Positions 51,001 through 62,825 of a DNA stretch of 64,000 nucleotides are shown here, piece after piece (the first letter of the stretch is position 1; every line of letters begins with the position of its first letter). Both the position numbers and the translations under genes were made by a program. This DNA is from Diorhabda sublineata (taxonomy: Eukaryota; Arthropoda; Insecta; Coleoptera; Chrysomelidae). The stretch lies in NCBI RefSeq assembly GCF_026230105.1, contig NC_079483.1, forward strand, positions 8,363,312 to 8,427,311, given 5' to 3'. Under the pieces are notes generated by a model that was not told where the DNA came from, searched no databases, and saw only the letters and a list, made by a program, of their open reading frames with translations.

Positions 51001-54000
51001 AATTCGACTTGAGCTTGAGCAAATTGTTCCTTTGCTATTAGAGCTTCCTGTTCAGAGGATATTCGAGCCCTTTCTTGTTCCACTGCTAAAGCTAGTGCTT
51101 GTAACCTATCGGCGTGGAGTTTTTCCAGAGCAGCTTTAGCGGATATTTGATAAGCTTCGTTGTCTTCCTGAATATAAAAAAAAAATAAGTCAAAATCTAA
51201 TAAATCATCTTTGAAACCACCATTACCTGCAACCTTGTTAATTCCTCTCTAAATCTTTCTTCGCTCCAATTTTTACTAGCCCTTTGTAATTGCGTTTCTA
51301 GTGCAGACACTCTTGATAGAAGACGTTCTTCACCGACGTAGGCCTGCCAACTTTCTTCGGCCGATTTTCTCGTTTCGTCCACCACATGTTGTAATTCGGT
51401 TAATTTAGTCTCTAGACATTGTTCTCGTTGATTCGCCTCTTGTATTATTTGATTTAAACGGTAAAGATCATCTAGAGGAACCATACCTGAAGTACATTTA
51501 CTATCTAAATGTCATTTATATATTTTGGTACATTTTAACTACTCCTATTTAGTATTTTGTTACGTTACAAAGCGCGTGATTTTTCGCGGTACATTTGAAC
51601 TACTGTTTTCCACTTTTTTTCTTCAAATAAACATTGTGTTGATTATTTTTATTTTTTCGCCTTGAGACCTCAAGATAATCATGGCGAGCCACTTGTTGAT
51701 AATTTCCTATCCAGTGCAGCCTCTTGACAATGTTCAATTACCGAGTATAATGTAAGTTATTGGTATATTTGAACTACTGTTATGTTAGACTAGTTATTTT
51801 ATAGTTTGGTTCATTAGAACTACCAGCATTATGAAGTTGAAAGTTTTTCGAAGGATTCCTAACCTTTTTTCAAATAACTTTTAATTTTTGGTGATTGAAA
51901 TAGATGTCAAAATCTTTTTCGATTCCCTATCATCGTTTAATTTTTATGTTAAAACGTAGTGAGTATGTCAAAAATTGTACTCTCTATTACAATTTTACAA
52001 ACTTTGGTACCAAATCACTCCGAAATATACTAAATTCAATTACTGTTAGTAATTACTTGAATATTATTAGTTTATACTAACCGTGGGTATTTCCATCAGC
52101 TATAGGACTGGCTTTTGCTTCTTTCCCGTCAGGCAAATATAATTTTATGGTAGCAATAATACAACCGTGAGTGACTTTTCTATTATTTTCTATAACGTCA
52201 ACTCCGAATTGCACTATATCACCTGAACTGAGCTCATGATGGCCGTTATCTTGAGTCAATCGACTATTATTTACAAAAGTTCCATTACTGCTTTTTGTAT
52301 CCTTAAAAAAATTTATATCCAGTAGAGGGTCAGAAAACGAAATAAATAGGAAGATATAAATAGTGTAAAAGCAGCTTTGGACGTTGCACTTGCCCTTTCT
52401 TCTGCTACTAATAGAATTAATGGATAAAATAATCTAAATTATAAGAAAAGCATAAAAAAATTGGAAGTAAAAGAAAAAAAACGAATAAATGAATTTAAAA
52501 TGTGAAGAAACCTTTTAAAAAACAATACATATGTGGAAAAAACAGATTATAACAACAAATTTACTTATAAACGACCTTGAAGCGTTTCGATAAAGACTGT
52601 TGTGTGGAAATAAGATAGTTGTGTAAGATAAGGTGGTTTCCGCTAAAAAGTATTCAATTTCCAAATAATTTGCTCAAACAAAAATAAAAACTACCATAGA
52701 AATTGTAAAAACGTGAAAAGTTATGAAAAAAAATTAAATTTACATAGGAATTTTGAATACCAGTATCTCATAGTTGTATAATTCATGTTTCAACCCTGTA
52801 TATAATCATTACTAGTGTTAATGTTTTGCTTATCCCAAAAACCTATAAAAAAGAAATTAAAACTTGCTTTTTCACAACCTACATTTTTTTATAGCCAATT
52901 TTATGTAAAGCCCAATAAATTTCTGTAGCAATAATTGATTTTAAAAATAATTACAGTTTGCTCGAAATTATAAATATCGAAAAAATATATAATTGTAAAC
53001 AGAGTTTATTTTGCTTCCGAAGCAGGAATTTGACACTCTGCCAACTGATTTCATTGCAAATAGATATTTTGCAGTCTATAATTAAAAAAAAATATATATT
53101 ATCCGGTCAATGAATTTAAGCTATAACATAAACTATATCCAATTTTTTTATTCTAATATATTAAATTGAAGCATAATACCACATTTAAACTTTACATTCT
53201 ACTAAAATTGTTTTTTTTTACAACTTTTTAAAAAGAAAAATAGGATTATTATTAAGTAATATCATCTCATATTTTAATACATTTGAACTACCATCATTAT
53301 AAAACATTATAAAAAATTCTGAAGCTTTTTTTCTTGAAATAAACATTGTTTTATGAAAATTGTGATGATAATTTGATTTTTTTTGCACTGAGCACTTAGG
53401 GTTGCTCTGACTACCAAGACAGTAATGGGGAGCCACATATTGATAATATTTTGTCCAGTCAGTCTCTCGACAGGCAAATTCGTCATTAAACTGTAGATAG
53501 CTACCATCTGTGGTTAACTGGAGAACAGGATACATCTAGAAATATGAAATAGTTCATGCACAAACACGGGTGCATTTGAACTACTATTATTAATCTACAG
53601 TAATATCATCTCATATTTTAATACATTTGAACTACTTTCATTGTAAAGAATTCTGGAGCTTTTTTTCTTGAAATAAACATTGTTTGATAAAAATTGTGTC
53701 AATATATTGTATTATTATCTATAATAAACAAATAACAATTTCAACGTTTTTTCATACTATCTATATTTGAACGATTCCATCCATTGTTTTAACTGTTTTT
53801 TATCTTTTGTTTAATAAACAAACTACCCTGGAACAGTAAAGCCCTATTTATACTCTGCTTTAAGAACTTAACCATAATGTACTGAAAAAACGTTCAAAAA
53901 CAAAAATATACAAAAATAGAACAAAACCTCCTTAAGATCAATTAATGAAACGAAAAAATCACTTACCTGTAGAAAAAATTTGCCATTTTCATACCAAAGC

Positions 54001-54254
54001 AGCGCATGGTGTCTAGATAATACCTTACAATCGAAAATGGCGTTTGTACCGGTGGGTTTGGCCCTTGCGATAGATCTACCCACTTTAACGGGCTGATCTA
54101 GTATCAAGGTACGTTCTTGAAAATGATGGGAGTTAGGACGACAGGTCAAGATCGCTTTGGCTGCCATATTTTCGTTGATCACCACATCGTCAATAACATC
54201 TGAAGGCGGGTATGTAGCAACATTTTTCACCCAGTTACTGCTTACTACAACCAT
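48020..54254 (-). CDS. Slmap: SLMAP, tail-anchored FHA-domain STRIPAK subunit
   Basis: SLMAP brings the STRIPAK phosphatase to phosphorylated Hippo/MST kinase and so holds Hippo signalling down. Nine exons on the minus strand join in phase to 681 aa: 53967-54254, 52082-52301, 51227-51486, 50997-51167, 50750-50947, 50391-50510, 50177-50326, 48459-48755 and 48020-48361. Residues about 33-165 are the FHA domain with its phosphothreonine-pocket residues: Gly59-Arg60-Ser61 (VGRSIAR), Ser80-Arg81-His82, and Asn102-Gly103 (DTKSSNGTFVNN). Residues about 175-655 are coiled coil with an acidic spacer near residues 325-410. The last 22 residues are one membrane helix (WYVAPLVAMVFYLLISAMIS), so the protein is tail-anchored. 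It is somewhat shorter than the longest human form (about 830). A possible 5' non-coding exon ends at 54824. Introns contain many GGTACATTAGAACTACT motifs. Confidence 0.97.
48830..49965 (-). repeat. Field of GGTACATTAGAACTACT motifs in SLMAP intron 7
   Basis: About fifteen close matches to GGTACATT(A/T)GAACTACT occur at irregular spacing: near 48833, 48893, 48941, 49049, 49105, 49125, 49185, 49238, 49434, 49580, 49648, 49709, 49808, 49868 and 49920. The DNA between them is not clearly repeated, so this is a scattered motif more than a clean tandem array. The word is the reverse complement of AGTAGTTCAAATGTACC seen at 44.7-45.4 kb. Confidence 0.85.
51515..51830 (-). repeat. Intronic repeat element, copy 1 (SLMAP intron 2)
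   Basis: Contains GGTACATTTGAACTACT near 51590, CTTCAAATAAACATTGTG near 51630 and GGCGAGCCACTTGTTGATAA near 51681. The same three landmarks occur in order at 53275-53520 (copy 2), and the first two at 53625-53690 (copy 3). More motifs lie near 51525, 51763 and 51812. No intact frame is retained in this copy. Confidence 0.7.
53218..53700 (-). repeat. Intronic repeat element, copies 2 and 3 (SLMAP intron 1), one with an open frame
   Basis: Copy 2 (about 53275-53520) has the same landmarks as 51.5-51.8 kb and still reads as an open frame on the minus strand (53218-53535) with a complex middle part, ETDWTKYYQYVAPHYCLG. Copy 3 (about 53625-53690) has only the motif and the TTCTTGAAATAAACATTGTT part. 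I do not recognise the peptide. Both flanking SLMAP exons join correctly without it, so if it is an exon it is optional. Confidence 0.6.
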
Positions 54255-54261
54255 TGCCTTA

Positions 54262-54278
54262 AACAATATATTTATATG

Positions 54279-54365
<87 letters not shown>
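54262..54365. repeat. TA microsatellite next to the SLMAP start codon
   Basis: About 100 bp of TA with a few interruptions begins 8 bp upstream of the SLMAP ATG (minus strand). If the predicted 5' UTR intron is real, this tract sits at its 3' end, against an acceptor TTTAAG. Confidence 0.95.
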
Positions 54366-54367
<2 letters not shown>

Positions 54368-55835
54368 GAAGTTTCTATTTTGTTGTTAACAATTTAACAT
54401 ATAAAAATGATTTTTATGACTATATAAGTAGTCTAGGATATATAGGAAAAGGTTCTAAGACATACAATTAATGTTTTTTAAGAAATAATAATATAATTAA
54501 AGTTGTCAGAAGCAGTGATATGGCTCGAAAACCTCTAGATTTGGATCTAATATATCAAGTTTGGTAGAAAATTGCAAAAACGTAGTAGTACAACTCAAAA
54601 AGACTTCTAAAGGAAGATTAATGGCAAAAAACATATTGTTTTATGTTGTAAAACTAAATAAATGAATTTAACATCAATACTTATAATTTTATTGTTTGTA
54701 TTGACCTTACAAGTTATAAATATATAAAAATGATTTAACAATTGCGGTACGTTTAATAACATTATAAATATGTTACATAGTAAAATAGTGAAATTTTCAT
54801 TAAAAATACATGACAATTCTTACCTAAACAGCGATGTTAGATCCGAGAATCAGGTTTTTTTCTTGAGTTTTTCATTTATAATAGACAAATGTCAAAATCG
54901 TGGGCGTGAATTTATAGATATAACTGGTATTAATTATAGAAATTAAAATGTAAAGTAAATCATATTACCATCCACAACTTTAGAGTTTTTATTTCGTGTA
55001 TTTAACAATATCTGATATATCATCTGAACAACTTACTCATTTACATATTTTTCGTGACTTAACAGTGATGTAAGCAGCAGGGAAGTTATATTTTTATAGT
55101 TTTTCTGTAAAAATTTGACATTTACTACAAAGAAATTGAAAGGTCTCATTACGACCTACTAATCAATTACTTACATATGTCAATACTGTCAATACGAATA
55201 AAAAATTTTATTGAATATTAATTTCAAATTTGGAGCTAATAAATGAAATTTTTATTATTTAGAACAGAATTTTCAATTTTACAATATATTCGTAAAAGTG
55301 GATGTTTACCACAATGAATTTTACATGAGTAGTAACTAGTAATTAACTGACATATTATATTTTATAAAAAAGAAGATTCCGAACAGTCAAAATCACCAGA
55401 TGTAAATAGCCGAACGCAGTAATTGATAAGCAATGAAACATCAAAAGTCAAAACAAATCTGAGAACTCTCTTTAAAGATTCGGAGCAAAGATATCTTACT
55501 CAGAAAGAGATTCGTTGGAAAATTTTTATGTAGGATAAAGTAAATTTTTTATAGGAGGAATGTTTGTTGAAGTTGCTCCTCTGCAGGGCTGGATATCTTA
55601 CTCAGTTTATTCAAAAATTTATATAAACGAACGCGAATCGAGGAGTGACATCGAAATAAAGTGGATCCCGAAAACTCAGAGTAGTTAGTCGAACGCTGTA
55701 AATATGTACGAATGAAAACAATATCAGAAATCAGTTTTATTATGTAGTGGATATTCAGAAAGGATGTAGTCGTGGTAGCTACTTTGATTTTTTTATTTTT
55801 TTCAAAAAATTCACGTTAGAATGTAAAAATTAAAC
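54366..55835. promoter_or_regulatory. Divergent promoter region between SLMAP and MARF1
   Basis: About 1.58 kb separates the two start codons. A minus-strand donor GTAAGAAT at 54823 and an acceptor AAG/GCAATGG at the SLMAP start suggest a non-coding SLMAP exon ending at 54824. A duplicated word GATATCTTACTCAG occurs near 55487 and 55589 on the MARF1 side. No TATA box is clear for either gene. Confidence 0.5.
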
Positions 55836-58800
55836 ATGGATTATTCTAATTTACATCCGGATTCGGGTGAAGATTTTTGGAGCAAAAATTATAATTTATC
55901 TGATAATTCTGGCACCAAACCGAAATTCAAGTTTCCTGCACCGCCGAGGATATCAAAAAGCGCGAATAACACGTTCTGTTCATCGAATTCCGATAGTTCA
56001 AAATCAAGTACCAACAGTTTATATTTCAACAGAAGTTTCAATCTAACAAAGAAAAAACAGAAATTCAAAACGAAAAGATTACCACCGTTGGGTATATACT
56101 GGGACATCGAAAACTGCCAAGTACCTAAAAATAAAAGTGCGGCTGCCGTGGTGAAGAGAATAAGAGAAGTTTTTTTAGATAATTACAGGGAATCGGAATT
56201 CGTGGTGGTTTGCGATATTAGGAAAGAAAGTTCGCAAGTTATACAGGAACTTCATGACGCCCAGATAATGCTGTTGCACGTTTCGTCTACATCAAAAAAC
56301 GCAGCCGACGATAAATTGAGACAGGCTTTAAGGCGTTTCGGGGAATTACATCCTCCACCGTCCGCAGTAGTTTTAATCTCTAGTGATATAAATTTCGCAT
56401 CTGATCTCTCAGATCTCAGATATAAAAGAAAAATACGAGTGACTCTAGTGCATAACGTAAACGTGGCAGACGCTTTGATTTTATGCGCTAATGAACATCA
56501 TTCTTTCACAGAATTGATGAAGGATTTGCCGGCTAACTTACCGAAGGTACATCCGCGTTATATCTCGTTTCTTTTTATTTTAGATAAATGTTTATATTTC
56601 AGTTTCCACCTATATATAACGAACCCCTTTATTTAGATGTTACGAATCTTCCTAGGAACATCGAAGTGATGAAAATAAAAAATAGACTTCGTATAGTGAC
56701 AGATAATTGTGGTGGGAAAGTGCACAGGATCAAAATTTCAGATGGAACCGCAGTCATCAAGTACAATAATATAGATGACGCAATCAGGTTTGGTAATTTT
56801 ACTTATTTTTTTTTCAATATATCTAAGCATTCAACCAATAAAAAACATTCAATTGCAGCTACAACTATTAGTATGCTCAATTATTCCATCAAAAATAATT
56901 CTATTTGATCTAGAACTTTCAAAATGCTCATAACTCCACCAAAATGAATATCACTGAGTCTAAAATAGAATTTTCATTATGTACAAGCATTCAACCAATA
57001 AAAAAACATTCAATTGTAGCTAAAACAATCAGTATTCCCTATTATTCCACCAAAAATAACTCAATTCCAGCTAGAACTTTAAGAATGCTCATAATTCCAC
57101 CAAAATGAAAATCATCGACTCTATAATGAAATTTTCAATACATTCAAGCATTCCCCAATAAAAAACATTCAATTGTAGCTAAAATTATCAGTATACCCAA
57201 TCATTCCACCAAAAACTTTCATATTATAAACTTATCAACGTAAATTTCAAAAATTGTAATTATTTGTGATATTTAAGTACTTAAGTAATAGTAGACAGTG
57301 TTATTAAATTGATACATACAAATCGTCTGAATGCAATTAAAAAATTTTAACGTTTTTTTCTATATAAATTGAATTTGTATTTACCTTATCTGATAAAAAA
57401 TTTCCTAGGTTATGTTTCTTACTTATAGTTAGATCATCATTTTCTTTATATTTAAATTGCAGCTCTATAAGTTTATCCCATTCGTTTTCTAATTTCATTT
57501 TAAAAAATTGTTTTCAACTTGATTGTTCATTCGCATCTAATTATTTCTAATCTATGTCCTAAAAATTAATATCGATACAAAATGGTTGCACTCTGTTTTA
57601 AACTAGAAGAAATGAATTTTAGTTGGCAATTCTGTAGAGTCCTGTTTGGTCAGACAACAGCCGGTTTCACACACAACAATTGTGTTAGTTTTATTTTTGT
57701 GCTTTCACGGTTTTTTTGACTAATGTAAAAACAATTCCTACTAAAACTTATTTAGAAAGTCGATTACTAATAATATTTTGAATCGAGGTTATTAATTTAG
57801 TAACTTTTTTATGGATTTCTAGTTGTGTAATTCAGTTTTCTTCTAGTTTGAAAACAGTCTTAAACAGAAATAATGTTGGTAACTCTGTTGAGGAATGTCA
57901 CTTCAAATTTTTAGGTTAAAACTATTTAAATTTCGAGAAGTATTTAATGAAAATCTTTTAATATAATAAAATATTCGAAAATCGAAATCATACCTTCTGT
58001 ATTAGTCCCGAAAAATACACTGTTATTTTCAACACAATAAAATTAGTATAACTGATTATTGATAGTAAAAATTAAATCGCATTTAACAAAAAAAATTATC
58101 TTCAATATTTAAATAGGTATTGATGTTTGTAGTTTGGCTAATATATTTGAAAATTTAGTCAGTGGCAGGGGTTTTTATTATTTTCAAAAATTATTCTAAG
58201 AAATTTATAGCACGTTTAAGTAATTATAACTGATCATAACAATAATTAAAAACATATTTATTGTGATAAATTTTCTTATTAGCACACTGATATAACTTTT
58301 ATTCACATTTTTATTATTCAAATATTGATAACGTTTGTAATGGTATGAATAAACTGAAACCATTAACCTTTTATTTTGATTTCTAAATACTCTTCTTTTT
58401 TTTACTGAATGTGTGTTAAATTTTTTTACATCTATAATTTCGTTTCACGTTATATAAATCCGTTGGTAGCATTGATTTCTCGAATTTACCATTCGAAAAT
58501 GACATCATTGACAATTCGGCCATATTTACAGGGTGGCCCACAATCTTATTCAAATACTTGTTGCTTGTGTAAACAATGGCGAGTTTTTCATTTTTAAATA
58601 CTTAATATCAGGCAAATTTATTCAAAAATGCATCATTATTGTTGTGCTGTGAATTGTTCATCGCGTGTGAATCGAGATAGCTTATTGTTTATCCGATATC
58701 TTGCCGTTTTCACCTACGGAGAACTCTAACGAACGTTAGAAAAAATGCTTAGATCACAGCTTTCAATATGAATTTGTTGAAACAGGTAAGGATCTTTGAG

Positions 58801-61800
58801 TACGGAAAACATAATTCAGTTGTAAATAGTTAATGATATAATTTTATATATAATTGTAAATTACAAATTTAAATACAGTTTTCAGGGTTTCTTGATAGGA
58901 AATATTTTCAGAAAAGTCATATAACTTACCAATTATTTAATTTTTTGATCAACTTTCATTTACCAGATTTGTTACGCTTTTTAACTGAAACTATGATTTT
59001 TTATTTACAATATATAGGTAGAAAGCTGTGAATCGTCATTTTATATATATAATTCAAAAGAAAAGTACTTTTTCCAAATATACGAGGTGTGAATACAGTG
59101 AATTATTTCATTAAAAACAAAGTAAAAAAGACAAAATTAAATTCAAATCAATATTTCAAAGTACTGCATTATTTAGAAACGATTTTCATCCGATATCTCG
59201 TAGCAAAGTGATTTATATTATCACTTAATGTCAGATAATATTCAATTTGATCCATTTTGTCGAAATATTAGCAAAAAAATGCGAAAAACGAAACATCAAA
59301 TTCGCATTTAAAACACAAGATGCATACGTGAACAAATTAAGTATAAATAGTTTGTTTACCACCCAGGCAAAATGGCCGATTTGTCAATGTCACATATGAG
59401 CTTTACACTAAACTGAACATTTTTATGGTTATGGTAACAGAAATTTTATTTTCCTCTAGATTTCAATTTGTATATTATTAGAAACTTCATTTATGGGAAT
59501 TATTTAGAACAAATCATAACAACAAATCTTATGTTACGTCTATGGTTTGTCGAATTAAATTTAACAGTTTATCTGTTTTTTTTTGTAGTTCGGACAGGTT
59601 TACATTTTTTACACTTTTTCTCTATTTTGCGGTCCGTTCTGTAAAAACCTTTCGAAAAATTTTAGTCGCTATCTTATTACGAGAAGACATATTTTCTCTC
59701 ATGACTGAAATATTTTTATTTAAATGAATTGATGTAATTTACTTTTATTTTTTACAAAATATATATATATATAATGGCACATTATAAGCCCTATGATAAG
59801 GAATATAGGTACGTTTAGTTTTTTTTATTAACTTTTTATTCGAATATAAAAGTCGTACAAAAAAATGAAGTTAGATTTATTTTTTAATATATAGGGCTCA
59901 AAGGAGGATTCAGGGGGAGGATGTGTTTGGTAATAAGATAAAAGTTTCTCCGGCTATCAGGAATTTTGCAGGTAAGTCGTAAAATAATTCCAAAATTAAT
60001 TTTTCTTATGTATTTACAACATTTTTGTAACATTTTGATGGTTTAAGAACAATTAATAATGATTTTAAACAATCAAAACGTTTGTATATGGCAATAATTT
60101 GGTTTCAGATCATTTAAGCTCTAATGTTATCTAATTTTTAACAATTTTATATGATAGTTGAAATCTAAATAATCGTTTGTAGTGTTTTGTACTTCATTTT
60201 GTCTATACAAAACCAATTTCAGGAATAGTTTCATTTTGGTTTGGTTTCGATTATGTTTTATGAATTCTAATGCCCAGTGAGGAATATTTTCATGTGGAAA
60301 CTTTTTTTATCTATTTGTTTCAATATAATTGTTTATTATTTTTATTTATACCTTTCCATTGGTTTATTTTTTTACTTATTGTTGTTAGTTGATGGGTTCT
60401 AGTACCCTTATACCCTGTTTTTTGTCATTTTCTACTTTTCCTCTATAATTTTCATTCCCACTTTCGTTTATCCATCAGCAGAAATGAAAGTATGTGGGCT
60501 AACTAAACTCTTCATATCCTCTCAAGGATATAAAGACGACGAAATCATCTACCTAAGAGGATTCTTTGAGAATACACTCTGGTATCAATCGGTGGAGCTA
60601 AACGTCCACCCAAAGTAAGACCTACTCAATTTCCATGGAACCTGTACCCTTCTGTGGTATCAGGTTTAGAACAATAGAAAAAGCATTGGAAAAGAAGGTA
60701 GATAGGAACAAAATCGATTAGTGGAACAACCTACAGGGGTTGAGACTCTCCTGGGAAACTATAACCAGAGAAGAATGTGTTAACCAAACCTACGAATACT
60801 AATAGGAGTCCTATCGGAGTACTGTTGCTTCAGTAGACACCTTAAGATGCTAGACTTAGATTTAATTAAACAGAGGACGAAATCTCTATCCATTCTTTCG
60901 AAGTGTGAAACAGTACGGAGCTCCGGAGTACCACACCTGGGACCGTATGATGATCTCTGGTAGTTACAGCCTTATCCCACATTCTGGATTTTCTAAAAGT
61001 AGTGGGATAACAGATCAGTTGTAAACAATGGGTTCATCAGAAAGGGGGCACAATAGATCCTTTGGGTCGTATTGGATATGGTACCCCATTATCTATATAC
61101 GGATGTATACGTACATCCATTTTTTTTGGGTATTTTTGTTTTTTTAGTTGTTTCTTGTTATTTTTTTAATTATTCTTCCACATTTTTCTTCTTTTCTATT
61201 GTTTTCATTCTTCACTCAGTATTTTTCTCACGTGGCTCGTTTCCTCTTGATTGTTTCAATTTTTTATTACATGTTTTAGTTGTGGTAGTTCATTTGTACG
61301 TAAATATTTTAGGTCAAAAAATTAGAAATCTCGATCATTATCAATCGTATGATGCTTCTCTTCCGCCGCCCCCGGGGTTTACTTCGGACTGTCAAAATTC
61401 TTACATGAATGGGAGACATTCAAGAGAAATAAAAAAACCGCAGGTAACCTCACTTTTAAAAAATTCTATTAAAATTTTATTTGTAGTACAATATTAAATG
61501 AAAAATAGTGTTAAATTAATTTATTGAATCGTACTGTATATTCGAAATTTATCTATAACGTTATTTATAACCTCAACTTTCATTTTCTAAGCATTTAGTG
61601 ACTTCTTAAGGATATAACTGAGTTAAATTAAGTTTTTGACTTAATTTTTTTAAAATCCTTGTTTTTGATCATATTTCACATAAAATTATTTTTTTAAAAT
61701 TATTTTAATTATTCCACTAAAATAACATCGATTTTGTGTAGAATTGTAAATATACCTAATTATTCCACCAAAAAAATTAGAATTTTAAACGTACCCAATC

Positions 61801-62825
61801 ATTCCACCTAAATAAAATAGTTTTGTAAGATACAAAAATTTATTATGTATATACAGGGTTGGGAATTTTTTATAGTTTCAGCTATTAGTATAAGGGTAGT
61901 ACTGAATTTCCATATAAAAATAAATGATGAAGACAAAGGCCGAGTTTGAGAGATTTGGTAGTCGAGGTTGTTCCCGAACAAAATCTCCTGCTTAATCCTT
62001 GAGAAAAACTTTTTAAGCGACACCTGATTTGGTCATAACCAAACATAGGGAAACAAAATTTGATTCTTATAAGTAAAAAATGATTTTTTTTAGAATACCA
62101 GCAATCAGCAAGTTCAGCAGTTGGTAGACGCGTGCGCCTTCCGTCCCATCCGAGGTGCTTCGTCTGAATATCCAATGGAAATGAGTTACGACAACTCATG
62201 GTGGGCTAAAAAAACAAACGAACGCAGAAATACGCCTCAAGATCAACTGTTGAACGCTGTTAGTAATATGCAGGGGCGTAATCACGAAAGTAGCGGCAGC
62301 TCCGAATACACCAGTGATGAATTTAGGGTAATTTCATTTGTTTTTATTAAATTTGATTTTTTTTTTCGAAAATTAGGTAACGGACTATGAATTTGTAATA
62401 TTTTTGACTACCGTGTATAATTTTTTACTTTCAGGCTGGGTATTCAAGTGAAACCGATGGAAAAAATTTTCATTCAAATCAACCGGTCGATCTGATCATA
62501 TCGAATTTGGATCCGACAATAGAACCAAAGGAACTCAAAAGGGCGTTAACAAATATGCTCAAAGAATACGCTATGGTGAGAAATATTTCAAATCTAATTT
62601 TTTTTATTTTTTAAAATTTTTTAGATATTAAGCTTGAACATTACGGTACAAAACGATGGTACTCCTATAGCTAATATCAGGGTAAACGGACAAAGGGAAG
62701 CCCAATTTACGATTTCCCAATTGCACCGACAGAAATTGGGTCACAAAAGAATAATCATATCATATGCTCAAAGCAGTTCCCCATATCCCGAAGAACTCAA
62801 AGCTATGGTTATAGAGCTTCTACAG
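55836..62825 (+). CDS. Marf1: MARF1, NYN-domain endoribonuclease and mRNA-decay regulator (partial)
   Basis: MARF1 (limkain b1) silences target mRNAs, by NYN nuclease action in mammals and by CCR4-NOT recruitment in Drosophila, and matters in oocytes. Seven exons join in phase: 55836-56546, 56603-56787, 59895-59971, 61313-61443, 62094-62327, 62435-62575 and 62625-62825, 560 codons so far; the rest lies beyond the window. The NYN domain spans residues about 84-230 (LGIYWDIENCQVP, NAADDKLRQALRRF, VVLISSDINFASDLSDLR) and keeps the acidic residues Asp90, Glu92, Asp158/Asp159 and Asp184. RRM1 follows (LYLDVTNLPRNIEV, VTDNCGGKVHRIK, RAQRRIQGEDVFGNKI), then a low-complexity stretch with LPPPPGF, then RRM2 (VDLIISNLDPTIEPKELKRA ... 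HKRIIISYAQ). The last visible residues (YPEELKAMVIELLQ) should open the first LOTUS domain. The start is the first ATG of the exon. Intron 2 is 3.1 kb. Confidence 0.96.
56815..57235 (+). repeat. Tandem repeat, about 162-bp unit, MARF1 intron 2
   Basis: AAGCATTCAACCAATAAAAA starts units near 56823 and 56985, and a shortened form starts one near 57147. Each unit also has ATTCAATTG(C/T)AGCTA and ATTATTCCA(C/T)CAAAAAT. The words ATTATTCCACCAAAA and CAATCATTCCACC recur at 61.70-61.81 kb in intron 4 of the same gene. Confidence 0.85.
57236..59894. other. Remainder of MARF1 intron 2
   Basis: AT-rich with no supported host exon. It includes an ACAGGGTGGCCCA word near 58529, typical of widespread insect repeats, and just after it a short THAP-like segment annotated separately. 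Confidence 0.6.
58628..58729 (+). pseudogene. Possible THAP zinc-finger fragment
   Basis: An ATG at 58628 opens 33 codons reading MHHYCCAVNCSSRVNRDSL then LFIRY before a stop at 58727. Y/C-C-A-V-x-C-S-x-R followed by S-L-x-F-x-R is the opening of THAP domains, used by host transcription factors and by P-element-type transposases. The rest of the domain, including the second half of the C2CH zinc site, is not seen. It lies in MARF1 intron 2 beside an ACAGGGTG repeat word. It may be transposon debris. Resemblance by eye only. Confidence 0.35.
60480..61085 (+). mobile_element. Decayed non-LTR retrotransposon 3' end (RNase H tail) in MARF1 intron 3
   Basis: Plus-strand reading gives MEPVPFCGIRFRTIEKAL near 60637, WNNLQGLRLSWETI near 60720 and LSEYCCFSRHLKMLDL near 60806. 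In another frame it gives a damaged CRFC..EDE.S.H..E..EL pattern near 60855. This order is the end of ORF2 in Jockey-like elements: GPEPFCG box, W..LQGLR, LLTGH...HL...GL, then the CCHC-like CRFC..E.ET..H.LC.C. In-frame stops and frame shifts show it is dead. It is related to the pieces at 29.9-30.4 kb. Confidence 0.7.
61444..62093 (+). other. MARF1 intron 4 (650 bp)
   Basis: Contains copies of the ATTATTCCACCAAAA repeat (61.70-61.81 kb) shared with intron 2, and an ATATACAGGGTTGGGA word near 61852. The open frames on the minus strand at 61808-62199 overlap MARF1 exon 5 and are shadows. Confidence 0.7.

Noticed and set aside
60100..60130. GGTTTCAG acceptor as a possible next MARF1 exon
   Set aside because: In the required phase it meets a stop at once; the exon at 61313 continues the frame correctly.
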